A DNA stretch of 64,000 bases from Agrypnia vestita (lineage: Eukaryota; Arthropoda; Insecta; Trichoptera; Phryganeidae), in contig JADDOH010023132.1 in the NCBI GenBank assembly GCA_016648135.1, forward strand, positions 1 to 64,000, given 5' to 3'. How positions within the stretch are numbered: the first letter of the stretch is position 1; every line of letters starts with the position of its first letter. This document shows positions 12,185-24,509 of this stretch, one piece after another. The translations under genes and the position numbers were made by a program. The notes below the pieces were generated by a model. The model had not been told where the DNA came from and made no database searches. It worked only from the letters and a program-made list of their open reading frames with translations.

Positions 12185-12616
12185 AGCTGTAACCCGTCAA
12201 AAATTATGGTACTTTTACATGTCGGTTCCTAAGGAATAAGTATTTATTTATATAAATAAAAAAAAATTACGTAAAAAATTTCAAGTTAAATTTTTTCGAA
12301 AATTTTTTTACGTAAAAAATTTAAAAAATTTACGACAAAATATTTCAATAATAAAAAAAATAAAACGAAAATTAAGTAAAAAAATTTAAACAAAAAATAT
12401 TTTTAAAAAAAATCTCAAATTTTTTTACCTAAAAAAATGAAAAAGAAAATACGTTTTTTAAGAAAAAGGGGAAAAATAAAGTTTATTAAGAAAAAGGAAA
12501 AAAATTACTATGAAGAGCGGAAGTTACGGACGTTACACTAAGTTACGGGGACAGATAGACAGATAGACGGACGGACGAACAGACAGACAGACAAAAAATA
12601 TTATAATTGGGATAAA
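12185..12616 (+). repeat. dispersed repeat ending ATTATAATTGGGAT, copy a
   Basis: It starts near TAACCCGTCAAAAATTA and GTCGGTTCCTAAGGAATA, then has a long run of A-rich words around AAATTTTTTTACGTAAAAAA, then AAGTTACGGACGTTAC, a (GACA)n-like microsatellite (12549-12595) and ATTATAATTGGGAT. A second copy at 48088-48318 has the same order. The class is not known to me; the tail could be that of a non-LTR element or a MITE. Confidence 0.6.
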
Positions 12617-12617
12617 G

Positions 12618-13190
12618 GGTGTAACAGAGCTAGTCTATAGTACCGATACGATAAAACAGAAGAAGAAACATCCAGGGGTTTTTGGAAGATTCTAGAGAAG
12701 ACTCGAATAAATAAGAAAAGTGTGAAGCGACCAGAAGTTTCTACGCACCGGCTTGGGGCGGCGTAACTATGTATAGCTCGGCACCGCGCGCCAGGAAAGT
12801 CTATGTTAAAACTGCAATCAGCGAGCGACGTAATACGGAGCGATAATATCCAGGTGCGTACACTTAAGTATGTTCTGATATACAATTTACATACTTCCAA
12901 AAAAGTTTACCAAAGTGTTTTGCAGCAAATACATGATAACGCTTTATAGATAGAGATGAGACGGTGGATGCCTTCCTAAATTATGAGTTGAAAATAATGG
13001 CCTAATATTAACAGTTATAGAGAAAAGTTGTTGTAAAGATTGTTTTTTTTTCAATATTTCTGGCATATCTTCTGTAAAACGTTTGACAGTCCTTAAAGTA
13101 ACTTATATTGAATATTATAAATTCATTCACTTTGGTACAAATCGAATAAAATGATTAAATCCTCGCAAAAATGTAAACCAAATTTTTTTC
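12618..13190. repeat. half of a foldback element, split by an insertion
   Basis: The end GGTGTAACAGAGCTAGTC is the same as both ends of the complete foldback element at 41086-41606. The homology stops near 12636. It resumes near 12958 with a GGTGGATGCCTTCCT word and continues through a TTTTTCAATATTTCTGGC segment to about 13190. The roughly 320 bp between is GC-richer and unrelated. TATAG occurs at both junctions and may be its target duplication. The matching right arm is not present. Confidence 0.55.
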
Positions 13191-13499
13191 CCGTTCAGAG
13201 AATTACCAAATTTGACGAAATTCCATTCCTGTACATTGGAAATCTTACATTTTCTAAGATAGAATTTTAAAAATTTACGAATCGTAAAAATAACAGCTAG
13301 GTTAATTAGTGGTAAATTCGCAGACAATACACATATAATACAATAAGAAAGTGATACATATTTTTTTAGAATATTACCGAAACGGAAGATGTTTCAAGTG
13401 GAATTAATAGGGATAGCTGAATCAAAATTCTATTCAAATCCGAAAAACACACACAGCGCATACAGCAGTAGATTTAAATGAAACAATAAAATTAAGTAC

Positions 13500-13980
13500 A
13501 GGCACTAAGGTCTCTGGCACTGTACATAGCCTTATGGTCAATTCTCGGTGATCCTAGTAAGCGTTCGCGGATTCGGAGAACGCTCTTGCTGGAAAAAGCT
13601 CGACGGCAAGAACGATGAATTCTCAGGCGAAGAGATGTAGATAGATCTCGGATCTAGATCTGCTGAGGCTGGCGAACCGGAGCTTCGACACACCGCGTGA
13701 CTCGAGCTTCTCGGCTCCAGCCCGGCCCAGCTCCAACATTTTCTGGAAGCGCTTTTCAAACAGATTAACCTGCCCGATAATACCAGCGCACGACTTTTAT
13801 ACCTTTTCGGCGGCGGTGGGGACGATGCATTAGCGATAGTTACTAACGGCCGGGCTACCCGGTCAATCACTTCTCGGAAAGGGTGCCATTTGGGATAGAC
13901 CAGCAATTTAGAAATAGTTCTGCTGGTTCTACGGCGTTCCAGATAATGGATAGGTACTACTGCAAGATTTTTATTCACAT
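13500..13980. other. GC-rich island of unknown role
   Basis: This block is clearly GC-richer than its surroundings. A 146-codon minus-strand frame (13978-13538) runs through it. Its translation is full of Arg, Ser and Pro with no domain I recognise, as expected of a chance frame in GC-rich DNA. It could be an LTR or other element fragment, or regulatory DNA of the long intron. Confidence 0.35.
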
Positions 13981-14804
13981 CATAACATTAGGATAAAACT
14001 AAAATTAATTGAAAACAGCACGTAACTATTAAATTTAGTAAGAGTTTAAAAGATTCACAGAATGAAAGAGTTGAAATCCCCTGATACTAATGATCGCTAA
14101 ATATTAATGAAAATCTGCTTGTTTATAAGGAAAAAAAAATTATGTAGAATGTTTGGTACCAATCTCAAAATCAAGTGAATTAAATAAATTTATTTCACTG
14201 ACATACAAATTTATATAGATACTGTTTCAAAACAACAAAAATATAAGATGTTTGATGAAGTAGTCAACAAAAATATGAACTCTTTGAATTGAAATATGTC
14301 TTGGTAGGTAATTAATATTTTATCTAATACTACGATTAGGTTACATTTACTACTAAATCATTTCTCTTCCTGCAGAGAAGGCGCACAACGGATTAGAAAG
14401 TTAGAGCAACACGATAGAGTATAGGAAAACGCAATAAATCGAATTAATAAATTATCGTACTGTATCAGGCCTGTGGGCAAAAGTTCGTCGTGTTTACGCA
14501 ATAAAAGTTGGTAATAATTTACTTCATGAAATACCATTATACTGGTGAGGCGTGTTCGCCAAATAGTGAAACAAAATGTTTACATTAAACGTTTGATTGC
14601 TTCCAAAATGTTATTAAAACGATCGATCAAGGTTCCCATCAAATATTGTTTAGAGGTCCGCTGCAACATCAAATAAGTTAACGATCTTCGTAATAAATAA
14701 AACATGGTTATAAATACAACGTATTATGATGCCAGTTTTATGATGAATGAATTTCAATAAAATATCTCATCCTCGAATCCATTGGATTCGATTATGATTA
14801 CAAC

Positions 14805-15326
14805 CAGGGTTCGAGGATATATATCCGCGGATATATATCATGATATATATCACGATATATATCACGATATTTATGGCTCGATTTTTATTTTTGATATATA
14901 TCCAAGAAAACTTTCAGCGAATGTTAATAGATGGCGCTAGTTGTATTAAAAATGCTACAGGTTTTTTTTATATATATCTGCGGACGTTATTAGATGGCGC
15001 TAGTTGTATTTTAAAAAGTGCTACGGTTATTTTTTAGTTTAATTTATTTCATATAATCCGTTTTTTATTTCACACAAAGCACCCATAACACTACATTACA
15101 TTATAACTTATATGCAATAATTGCATAAATTAGCTTTTTTCAGTATACAATTCATTTATTTAATAAATAATAATTCATATACAAAAGAAAAATTTCCTAA
15201 TTATTTCGAGTTTTTATCAATCAACGTGTGCAAAAAGGAGAAAAAAAAGTTTGGGTATATATATCGGATATATATCAAAAAATCCGATTTTTTTTTATTA
15301 TAAAAATCGGATTTTTTCGAACCCTG
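14805..15326. mobile_element. hAT-type non-autonomous element with perfect 8-bp TSD
   Basis: It begins CAGGGTTCGA and ends TCGAACCCTG. ATTACAAC lies directly on both sides (14797-14804 and 15327-15334). The 8-bp duplication and CAGGG terminus are hallmarks of the hAT superfamily. The inside is made of GATATATATC repeats near both ends and two direct copies of an AGATGGCGCTAGTTGTATT word (about 14930 and 14990). No transposase is present. Confidence 0.88.
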
Positions 15327-15334
15327 ATTACAAC

Positions 15335-17157
15335 TACCTTCGTTTCCGGTTAAATTTCCATCCCTATTCGCAAAATCAGGTTATGTTTACAACTAAGAAA
15401 GATTTTAAAGACCTGCTGGTGGTGAATGATTGAAAATAGGCAGCAGAAGTCCGAGTATCATGGAGGCGGAAGAGGCCGAGACTCGATTTGAGCTGAAGCA
15501 CCATTGAATAAGAATAACCATATTTATGACTCGGAATAACCGTTCTCTAAATGCAGTCTTCCATTTTAACACACATATTCCAAATTAATGGACTGAATTT
15601 TCATTAATATTGTAAACGAAAAACAATAAAGTATACCTATCTATAATAAATAAGAGGTTACATCGCCTTGACATTAAAAAAAAAGTTTTTTTATAGCTTG
15701 AAGTTCTAAGAATAATTTGAGTCATCAATCATTCAAAAATTCCAAGAATTGGCTGAGATATAGCAATTTGAAGCTAATGTGGTGTAGATGAATTCTTAAA
15801 CGAAATTACATTATTCTTTTGCGTTTTTCTCGTAACTCCTTTTTTCAGACTCCTAGAAATGATATTTCAAAAACAACGAGGCCGATTTTGTTCAAATTAG
15901 GCATGCATCTTAATGATAACATTGAGTACGATGTAGCTGATGATTTTTTGATAGGATGCGCCGTTTGTTTATTATGAAATTTTAGGAAATTTTTTTTTTT
16001 TTTTTTGATATGCTACATGGTAGACATTACATCATTTAACAAACAAATAATTACTTTTTAATTCCACTCAAACCCTGGCGACACGATTATCTCCAAAAGC
16101 TGGGCGCGTCAAGGAGAAGGACTTTTGAGAGGACAGCACATAACTACGCCGTCTTGAAATTTTAAAAATAATCTGTTAATGAAAAATATTAACCAATGTA
16201 TGTATGCCGTAAACAAGGATAGTAAAAAAAATATATGTGTAATAGTTAAGTCAATTTTTTTAATTTGAATGTATTTTTAATACTCCTTAATAATTAATCG
16301 GAATTTGATTAAAATTAATATTACACTAAATATGAAGAAGAAGGAAATACTGCCGAATTTTATATTTTTGCATTTCCCACCAATCAAACAACCCTTTTTG
16401 CTTAAATATTATCATTACCAATGATCTAACAACCGGCCGAAAGTTTAAATTCTACAATTTTTTAAAGGTAGCACTAATCGCGTACTATGTGCTGTTGATA
16501 AATTTCCAAAAAGCTGAGTTCATGACTTGGACGTTACTTGCGACTGTGATATTACCAAAAAGCTGATGCCGTTCTGATTGAATTATCTCTTTTTTTATCT
16601 GTACAAAACTCTTTAGTTGCAACAATGCACATGCGTTAAAAATCGCGAATCGAGCGATCTCCGTATATTTATCGATCTAGTGACTTTTTAAGGCAAACAG
16701 AAACCTCGGAACATGCACAACATCGTAAGATCACAATCGCAGATGTATTGACGCCATAAAAGCTCTCAAAATACAGTCATTCCCACCAGATGGTCGCGAA
16801 AATGAAGCTTCGCCGTTACGTAACGAAAACACCGGCTGATCAATTGGGCTGCCGCGACACCCACGCGCATCCTTCGCCTCTTGCACGCGCGACATGCAAT
16901 ATCGCGGAACGGTGCAGTAAAGAACCCGGGACCAGGTGATCGGAGAAAGATGTGGGCAAATATGTAGCGGAAACCTGCCCGACCACGCGATATAAAAGAC
17001 CTTTGTAAAAAGCCAAGGTTGAATAAGGTACATGCTTACCTCCAAATACGCAATGGTAAAACTGATCACATTTCGGCAATGAATCATAATGTGATGCAAG
17101 TTTTTTTTAAAACAGTTCAATTTAATTGCACTTTAATTATTTTTCAAGCTGGATGCG
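15335..17157. other. intron sequence without a recognised gene
   Basis: Mostly AT-rich DNA with a 17-base T run at about 15990. The GC-rich part at 16780-17000 gives two overlapping minus-strand frames with no recognised domain, and I take them as chance. Nothing else is supported. Confidence 0.4.
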
Positions 17158-17160
17158 TTA

Positions 17161-17910
17161 AGGTACTGGTACACATGCTCATTAGTGGCACGTGAGCATG
17201 CGCAGTATTGAGTTTCTTGAGCTATTGCTACTTAGTAGCATAGTACGCACATTGCTAGTAACGAGCATGCTCATTACTAGCAATGCGCACCGGTACAACC
17301 GCCGGTTGATTTATGAGCATGCTCATTTGATTTGCGGATGGAAGGGGTATCTTTTGAGTATGTGTGAACGGGCTTGCTTATGAGCATGCTAATGTCATTC
17401 GAGGCTGGTATCGATTATTATCAATGCGATCTTCTCAGTCCCCCGACAGATGAAAAAAATATGGCGAGATGACAAAATATTACTTTTCGTGACTTATTAT
17501 AGGAATCATGAATGTCTGTGGAATACTCCGTCACAGCTATATAAAAATAATATAGCAAAAAGACAAGAAATAATGCTTATGAGACTTCATTAAAAGACAT
17601 GAATGATTTAAATGTTACAATAAAAATTATAAAAACTAAAATCAAAAATGTGCGAATGGAAACTCGGGAACTGTTTTGATTTATTAGTTCACTTAAATTT
17701 CCTATTTCAGTTTGCAAAGTTTTCATTTTGAATAATAGCGTCTCTATTCTATGACAAAAGCGTGCCAGTAATAAGCATGTGTGTTTGATTGTTACCTTTG
17801 AGCATGTTCATTCATGAGCATGCTTAAAGTAAGCATGCTAATTACGAGCAAGTATGTATTTTGAGCATGCTAATGAGCATGCTCAAAAATAAGCATGGGT
17901 ATCAGTACCT
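17161..17910. mobile_element. TIR element rich in GAGCATGC palindromes, TTA target duplication
   Basis: Left end AGGTACTGGTACACATGC; right end, inverted, AGGTACTGATACCCATGC. TTA flanks both sides (17158-17160 and 17911-17913), as in PIF/Harbinger elements. At least nine copies or near-copies of the palindrome GAGCATGCTC are packed into the two subterminal zones (about 17190-17395 and 17800-17895). The AT-rich centre lacks them. No transposase frame is present. The superfamily is inferred from the 3-bp duplication only. Confidence 0.75.
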
Positions 17911-17913
17911 TTA

Positions 17914-19360
17914 CAGATAATTTGTAATAATAACTTTTCCATTGTTGTTATTGAACAGAGCGCAGATTCGTTAAATATGAGTTTAGTTCCCTAAATACAT
18001 GACACATTTATTGGTTTAAACAGCATTTAAAAGCGAAGTGTCTTATTAAGTCTTTAATTATGGATCTCTGCAGTACTGACAGTCTTCTTCCCTCCGTTCC
18101 GGTTCCTCATTACCGGGATCGTGATCCACGAAATGTTATCTGATTTCTTTTGACGATTTTATTTCATATTTCTCTGCAGTACGCAGTTCGGATAGTCATA
18201 ATAATAGGAGAGCCAGTAGCGACTGGTCGGTCCATCGAGGCAGAAATCGTCCTCTTTCTCCCGATCTTCCATCTTTCCAATTACTACTTAATTTAACAGG
18301 TTGTCATCCTCTCTGTGGGTACGTCTCCAATCATTGGAGATGCGTGACATATCCTAGACAACCTACTTCAAATCCTAAATTGTTCTGAAATTGAGGCGTT
18401 TAGTACGCATTGCTGTCAAAGGGATTATAAGTACGCAAAGTAGATAGTACGTTATATTCAGTGTGGATTAAACGACTTTCCTCTTGTAATCCGAAACATT
18501 TAAAGATTTTCATTAACCTGGGGATGTTTTGCTTTTACGAAATTTGGAACGAATAGTGAAAAATGTAGATCATGAAATAATAATCATTGATTATCTGTCT
18601 GATTGGCATATTTATGTATTAGATTTTGCTAAATTCTTTTTAATGATTTAAATAACCAAATAGAACTTTTTGAATGGGAATATTGCTGTCGTGGCCGGGA
18701 AAATGTCTTATCCCTAAAGATTTAAGGGTAGGTATGATACATGCACAGGGTTAGTATCGAACGGCTGAAACCGGAGAGAAAAATGCGATTGAAAGATGCG
18801 ACTAAGGTATAATACAAAAAATAATCCTAGATATCCATAGATTACTGTTGGCATTGGCACAATTACTGAAATATTTTCTAAACTAGTAGATGGGATAATG
18901 AATTATTTACTTTAAAATTCCAACTAAGAATTTGCTAAGGTAGAATAATTCAAATTAAAAAAAATATATTACGCGATATCCTTCCCTTGACCCGCTACTG
19001 TAGAATACATCTATAATAAGTGATAACCAGGGTTTCGAACCGAACCTGTTTCGAGCCTATAATTTGTCTGAACCCCAAACCTGAAACGACGAATTTGAAA
19101 TTTTAATCTGATACCCAGTTCAGAAAAATTGTTTAAAGTACAAAAATGTGCTCAAACATTTTCAAAATTTAATTTTTATGTAAAAAAAAAAACATCAATT
19201 GAAGAAGATATAAAAACATGTGACTGGAAACATCAAATGACGTTCTTGAAATCAATAAATATGTACTTGCTCGGGTAGAGCCTGTGACACATTATGCATA
19301 GTGTATATAACAGGATTATGAAATTCTTTTATTATTATTTTAATCCTGTTGCAAATTTAC
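17914..19360. other. intron sequence without a recognised gene
   Basis: It contains a short perfect hairpin, CTCCAATCATTGGAG, at about 18325, and a CAGGGTTTCGAACC word at about 19029 that resembles a hAT end but has no partner. No coding exon could be supported. Confidence 0.4.
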
Positions 19361-19369
19361 AACTCGATT

Positions 19370-19816
19370 ACGAATCGTCGTAAAACTGCACACAAATCAA
19401 GACAACGGCGGCATCTATCGGCGAAACTCGGGATCGCTCCGAACCGGCCAGATCCATAGATCAGCAATATTTACTCCGCACCCACACGGGCGCAAAGATA
19501 AGCTGCGACCGCACTCACACATCTGCGGAAAGCGCGGCAGCCGAACCGAGCCGAGGCAGCACCAGACACACATTTGTCGGTGGTTGAGCTGGGATAGTGC
19601 CGAAGACGCGAGTTCGAATCCCAGACGAGGATACAGTGCGCAAAAGTGAAAAAAATTAATTCAACGACCGATGTAAAATTATTCGCAAAAATTTCTGCAG
19701 TCTGTGGTGATTCAGAAAGTGGTCGTGTGACTCCAGTTTCGAAATAAGGAAATTCAAAAGGACAAGCATAGGAAAAGTGCGCGGGATTTTTACGCGTCTA
19801 ATTTCAGAAACTTCGG
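19370..19816 (+). promoter_or_regulatory. candidate promoter and non-coding first exon of painless
   Basis: A GC- and CpG-rich stretch (about 19370-19600) stands out from AT-rich intron DNA. It leads into a segment without long frames that ends at a strong plus-strand splice donor, CGG|GTAAGG, at 19816/19817. The only plus-strand gene known downstream is painless, whose coding exon has an acceptor just 5' of its start. A spliced leader of this kind would fit, with an intron of about 30.6 kb. A tRNA-like B box (GAGTTCGAATCCCAG) at about 19610 argues that part of it may be a SINE instead. There is no direct evidence of transcription. Confidence 0.3.
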
Positions 19817-19849
19817 GTAAGGAGTGTTGTTTAATTACTGCACCACTGT

Positions 19850-21120
19850 AATTAATGTTTACTCGATTACGTCAGGAATAAGTGATTTATATGACGAAGG
19901 TACTCTGGAGAGTCATAGCCGCAAGTGGGGCTGTCACTCCTTTGAAAGGACGACAAGTACAACGCATCCCACGGCTTAGTTTAGACGATTTCTGGTCTTT
20001 GTTGGGCGGAGAAGTACATGTTTAATTGGTGCAATCACTCAAACACAGGATAGCCCTGAATTCAGAGCATTCGAGTGGAAACGATGCATAGAAATGAAAG
20101 TGTTTGCCTTTTTACGCTTTCGAAATCAATGAATTTAGAAGGTGAATTTTCTACAGTTCATTTAATATAAAATATTATAGATGTTAACTATCGGATGAAT
20201 TTAGGAAACCGTGATATATATTAGGTATGTTAAAGTCAAAAAACAGAAAGAGGTGGACAAATTAAACATTTTTAGACGTCGAGCCTCATCCTTACCGCGT
20301 ACATTTATTTACAAACATAGCGTCAATTTTAATATTTCATAAACACATTTTGCAATGATTTATTTTTAGACCTCAAATAATAATGGCAAAACCTCTAGTA
20401 AAATTAAAACGAAAGCAACTCAAGTGGCAAAGACTGCAAAGCTGAATATAACTAAACGCATTTAAAAATAATAATGCTGTCCGAACGATCGGTCAATATA
20501 CATTTTAATCTTTTAAAAAATGAACGGCCAAAAATTTATTTCTTTCGAGAGATGCAGCCCTCTCATCAACGTATGTAAATAACAGCAGTTGTTTACAAAG
20601 GTATTAAAAAAATATATATTTAACATAAAAAAGAAAAGCGAATCGTTTTATAAGTTGATAACAATATTCCACCTTCACCTACCATCTACTATTTTTTTGC
20701 TTGTATTTCAATGGAAAATACTTCGACAGTGCGTCAATATTCTCATCAGCACCGCAGACATGACAAACGCGAGTACAGCAGCATTCGTTGCATTGTTGAC
20801 ATCAGACCCAAGAGAACGATTCATTCGTAACGTGTGTTCTCGTTTACTTCAAAGTCTTAGATTGACCGTCTAATCCATCCATCGCATCCTCCTGCGCTAG
20901 TTAGTATATTGTCATCGTCAATAAACACCATTCATTATATAGAAAACACATGTTTCATGGAGCATAAAAACAAAAAAAAATCATATACAATAATTATTTG
21001 GTGGAAAAAAACCTCATTCTGTTTTTAAAGACAAATTATCCAAGAAAATAAAACCGAATAAGAGTTAAACGCTTTTGGAAACAACTGTAACTCTTCGGCA
21101 TGTTGTCGTTACTTTTTTTC
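19850..21120. other. intron sequence without a recognised gene
   Basis: AT-rich. A 94-codon plus-strand frame at 20589-20873 has no similarity I recognise and begins in low-complexity lysine-rich sequence. Nothing supported. Confidence 0.4.
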
Positions 21121-21164
21121 CAATAAAACAGAGTCAGCAGTTACCAGCTTTTTGTGGTAGCCAC

Positions 21165-21350
21165 TAGAGTTTCCAATAGCCCGCGGCCGGGAAGTGACGT
21201 CAGCGGCTGCTGTGCCGGACCACTTGTTCACGAAGCTACTACATCATGTACTTGATCTGCAAAACACTATAGAAAACCGGTAGGCCAGTAGTATAGGACA
21301 CAATATAAAAAGGATTATTGTCCCCAACGAGCGCGCAAGATTCGCCGCTA
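21165..21350 (+). promoter_or_regulatory. possible TATA-type promoter
   Basis: GC-rich DNA containing a TGACGTCA CRE-like site (about 21195) is followed by a TATAAAA box at about 21304 and then GC-rich sequence. The order resembles an insect core promoter on the plus strand. No transcript can be followed from it, so this is an alternative to the 19.4-kb candidate for painless. Confidence 0.2.
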
Positions 21351-22314
21351 CAACAAATCTAATGTATCTATTAAAATGAGTATTTTTATTCGTTTAACTA
21401 TTCTTCTACTGCCGTGTAATTACACAACGTGGCCTATTTAATTGTAATTATTTTAAGTCATGCGCATGGAAAATGTTGAAAATTTTGAAAACTGAGTCCC
21501 TTATCAATTTATTATACATAATTCAATCATCGTCATAATAATCATCCCTGGCTCCGTCCTGGCTTCCTCCATCGTCTCTGCATTAGGCTATTTCCCGCCA
21601 ATACTGACGAAAATAACGAATAGTTATTATTAATATTTTAAATATATTTAGTGCATGTTAGTCCTTGATAAGATTAACACGCATGTGATAAAATATTGAT
21701 GAAAGTTTAACAATACTATGGTTGTGGTGTATAGTATTGTGAACGTAGAACTGCTGTGTTGGTCCTCACGAAGAGACGGGTACATCTCGAAACCGGTAGA
21801 CCTAAAACCTACTAGTGGTTTATACGAATGTAACTAACATTCTGTCATAATGGATAGGTAGATTTATATTTTGGGTCTTAATATTGAGCACCTTTGGAGC
21901 CTACGTAAATTTGTGACTTTTTAATTTTGATTATTTCCTATAAGGGCTCCGAAAGTTCTGCCGAAGGTCGTTCTTCTAGAGTCCAAGTTTCTGACGAGTA
22001 GGCAAGCGCCAGTCTTACCAGAGTTCTATAACAGCATTTTTAGCTGTTTTTTGAACATAATATTACAATTCAGCTGTTTTTGTAGGTCAAAATAGAAACG
22101 AAATAAAACCTTATATCAAAATTGAATAATTGCGAAATATCTCAAGTGTTTTTTATATGACCACATTTGAAACGATCCTACGCGTGTCTTATAAGTATAA
22201 CTAACTATTGGCAGTAAGAAATGGTATTTTGTAGGTATATTACCTTTATGTGAAATTTTATTAAACTCTTAAATTTTAATACACAACTTTTACCAGAATA
22301 AAACCTGTTTTCCG

Positions 22315-22725
22315 ATTTTCACGGCCGTTCAGAATCTTATAGTTAGAGTTTTCTTATAGATATTATTTTTTTATATACATTCTGTCACGTGTATGCGACA
22401 CATCAGATTATTGCAACGTTCTTTATCACACGTCATGCCTGATAATGCCTTGCAGTGAGAGCCGAAACGACGGTCGGAAAAATCGTACATATACGGTAGA
22501 ACATTCCAGAAAAATTTAACACTATGAAATGTATGACAAATTTAATGAAATAAAATGTTCTCATGTTTTCACGGCCATTCAGAATCTTCTGGGTGTAGTT
22601 TTCTGCGATATTCTATATATTCCGTGTATATCTGACCTCTCTGGCCGACGTTTCGAATCAAACACATCATACAGAGAGGTCAAATGTACGTGGAAGAATA
22701 TCCCAGAAAACCACACACAGTAAAT
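22315..22725. repeat. two direct copies of a short repeat unit
   Basis: TTTTCACGGCCGTTCAGAAT (about 22316) and TTTTCACGGCCATTCAGAAT (about 22565) each lead into a GTTTTCT...GATATT segment and then a region with GCCGAAACGACGG or GCCGACGTTTCGAA. These are two tandem, diverged units of about 250 bp. The word pair resembles hairpins at the 3' ends of some retroelements, but I cannot name the class. Confidence 0.45.
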
Positions 22726-23208
22726 TAAATCACTGTCCTGTATAATTTGTTAGTTTTTCAGTTTTGGCGACGATGAACACTTTTCCGGATGAGCTAATGA
22801 AACGGGCTTTACATTTTTACGAGTTTTCATGGAATTGCGATCCGCCAGGTCTAGCTGCTTGATTCGTGCGCGCGGGCTTTATTATCCACATCCAGATGAA
22901 ATTGATCCAAATTGCACTCGCACCGCCGCACATTCAGTTTTCGTGATCAATCACCCAGCACGTATAGAGTTACACCTGAGTCGTGATACCCCGAGCCCTG
23001 GACACGCCCGATACAGGTAGAGATAGGCATCGTTTGGTGATCTCTGCAACTTAATGGCCTACATTTAAAGCAAACAATGCCGCATATGGAATGTCAATGC
23101 TGAATGAGATTGGTAGTAAAATTAAATGGTCACTCGTGGGCCAATCAAAAGGCGGACGCTATAAAGTTGATATGGAATAGATTTTATTGCAAAATCGCCA
23201 CGATATAT

Positions 23209-23723
23209 TCGGCCGTATTCCGATCTTAAGATCCCAATATTGCTATTTTCCTTCATGTTATCCGTCAAACGTCAAAAATAAATATGAGTCCAAAGATATT
23301 CCTCTTTTTTATGGTCCAGCGTGACAATAACAATTTTGCCAAACTTTTACATCAGGACGCGGTGGGAGATGAAATGAATAAGAGCATATGAAATTAAAAA
23401 ATTCTATAAGCTTTAAATACAGCATTAGTACTTATTTGATGTAATATATAATATAAAAGAGCGAAGCTCTGTCAGACGAGACCGCCCGGATAAGAAGGCA
23501 CTGGAGAAATTAATATCTTTTCCAAAGGCATTGCAGACATCGGACATCGCAAATAAAGGTATTTACTTTAAATACAAATAAAATATACAAATCTCTTCAT
23601 TTAAGCACGTTGAACACCGACGTATACCTAGGTCTCGTTTTTTTTTAATTATTATTCTTGTGTATTAAGTGTTGGGATAAAGATCTTAAGATCGCTATAT
23701 TGCTATTTTCGAAATACGGCCGA
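23209..23723. mobile_element. TIR element, TCGGCCGTATT family copy a
   Basis: The ends read TCGGCCGTATTCC and, inverted, TCGGCCGTATTTCG. They are followed on both sides by words around ATAGCAATATTGGGATC and AAGATC. The body (for example TACAGCATTAGTACTTATTT and GAGCGAAGCT) is shared in the same order with the larger copy at 58395-60170. It has no frame, so it is non-autonomous. The target duplication is unclear. Confidence 0.7.
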
Positions 23724-24324
23724 TTTTCTGGTATGAGGACCTAATTGTTGTGACCTTTTAAATGAATGGTGGACCTATTATTATGGCAGGCATTAAATGT
23801 CAATAACATTATGTTTTCTTTTAAAAGAGATCAAATTTTGCAAGATTTATACGACGTAATGTTGATATCATGTTTGTAGTAATTAAGAATGCATGAATTA
23901 TTAATATCAATTAAAAATTGTAAAAGCGAGTTACACATTCCTCTCATGTTAATCCGTTACGCTAATTACAGTGCTAGCTCGATTATAAAACGATTTTTTC
24001 GATAAAAAAGGTTTGTAAAAAAGTGCATTCGTATCAAATTCGCATGGGTACTAACAAATAATTACGAACAGAGCAGCCTCACCGCTTCTCCTAAACTGTT
24101 TTAAGTAATAGTAAACTCATTATTTAATTTTATTTTTATTCAAAGGATATACGAAATTTGTCAGTTTTCTGTTATAAATTACATCTAGCGTGAACTGGAA
24201 AATTACGCGTTATGCAAAAACCTTTCTCACGATTCTAGTTGCAGAATATACTAATTTAACTTTTAAACAAATTTTTATTAATCTGATGGCGCGTTGTCCA
24301 ATTTCGAAATTGAATAACGCGCCA

Positions 24325-24507
24325 TCCCCGGATAGAATGGAGGTCCGTTGGGTCGAATCCCGGTAGAGGTTAAAATATTTCGTTAATTTGATTTTTCTGT
24401 AGATATATGTCTTTTTTAATTGATTAATAAAAATTTGTTTAACAATTCACAGAACTACGTTCTGAAATTGCAACTTCACAATAATAATGTGTTTTCTTTA
24501 ATAATTT
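24325..24507 (+). repeat. tRNA-like SINE, family 2 copy b
   Basis: It shares a GGATAGAATGGAGGTCCGTT head, a B-box-like GGTCGAATCCCGGTAG, and the whole body to TGTGTTTTCTTTAATAA with the minus-strand copy at 5690-5503. An inverted pair, GATGGCGCGTT...AACGCGCCATC, lies immediately upstream (24285-24325). Confidence 0.55.
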
Positions 24508-24509
24508 AA

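Noticed and set aside
13538..13978. 146-codon minus-strand frame
   Set aside because: It lies in a GC-rich block where long chance frames are expected. The translation is Arg/Ser/Pro-rich with no domain and no splice or start context.
16731..17120. Two overlapping minus-strand frames of 129 and 79 codons
   Set aside because: They overlap each other in different frames in GC-rich DNA and have no similarity I recognise.
19029..19050. CAGGGTTTCGAACC, possible hAT terminus
   Set aside because: No inverted partner or 8-bp duplication was found nearby.
19600..19635. Possible tRNA gene (B box GAGTTCGAATCCCAG)
   Set aside because: No matching acceptor stem or A box could be folded; more likely a SINE fragment or chance.
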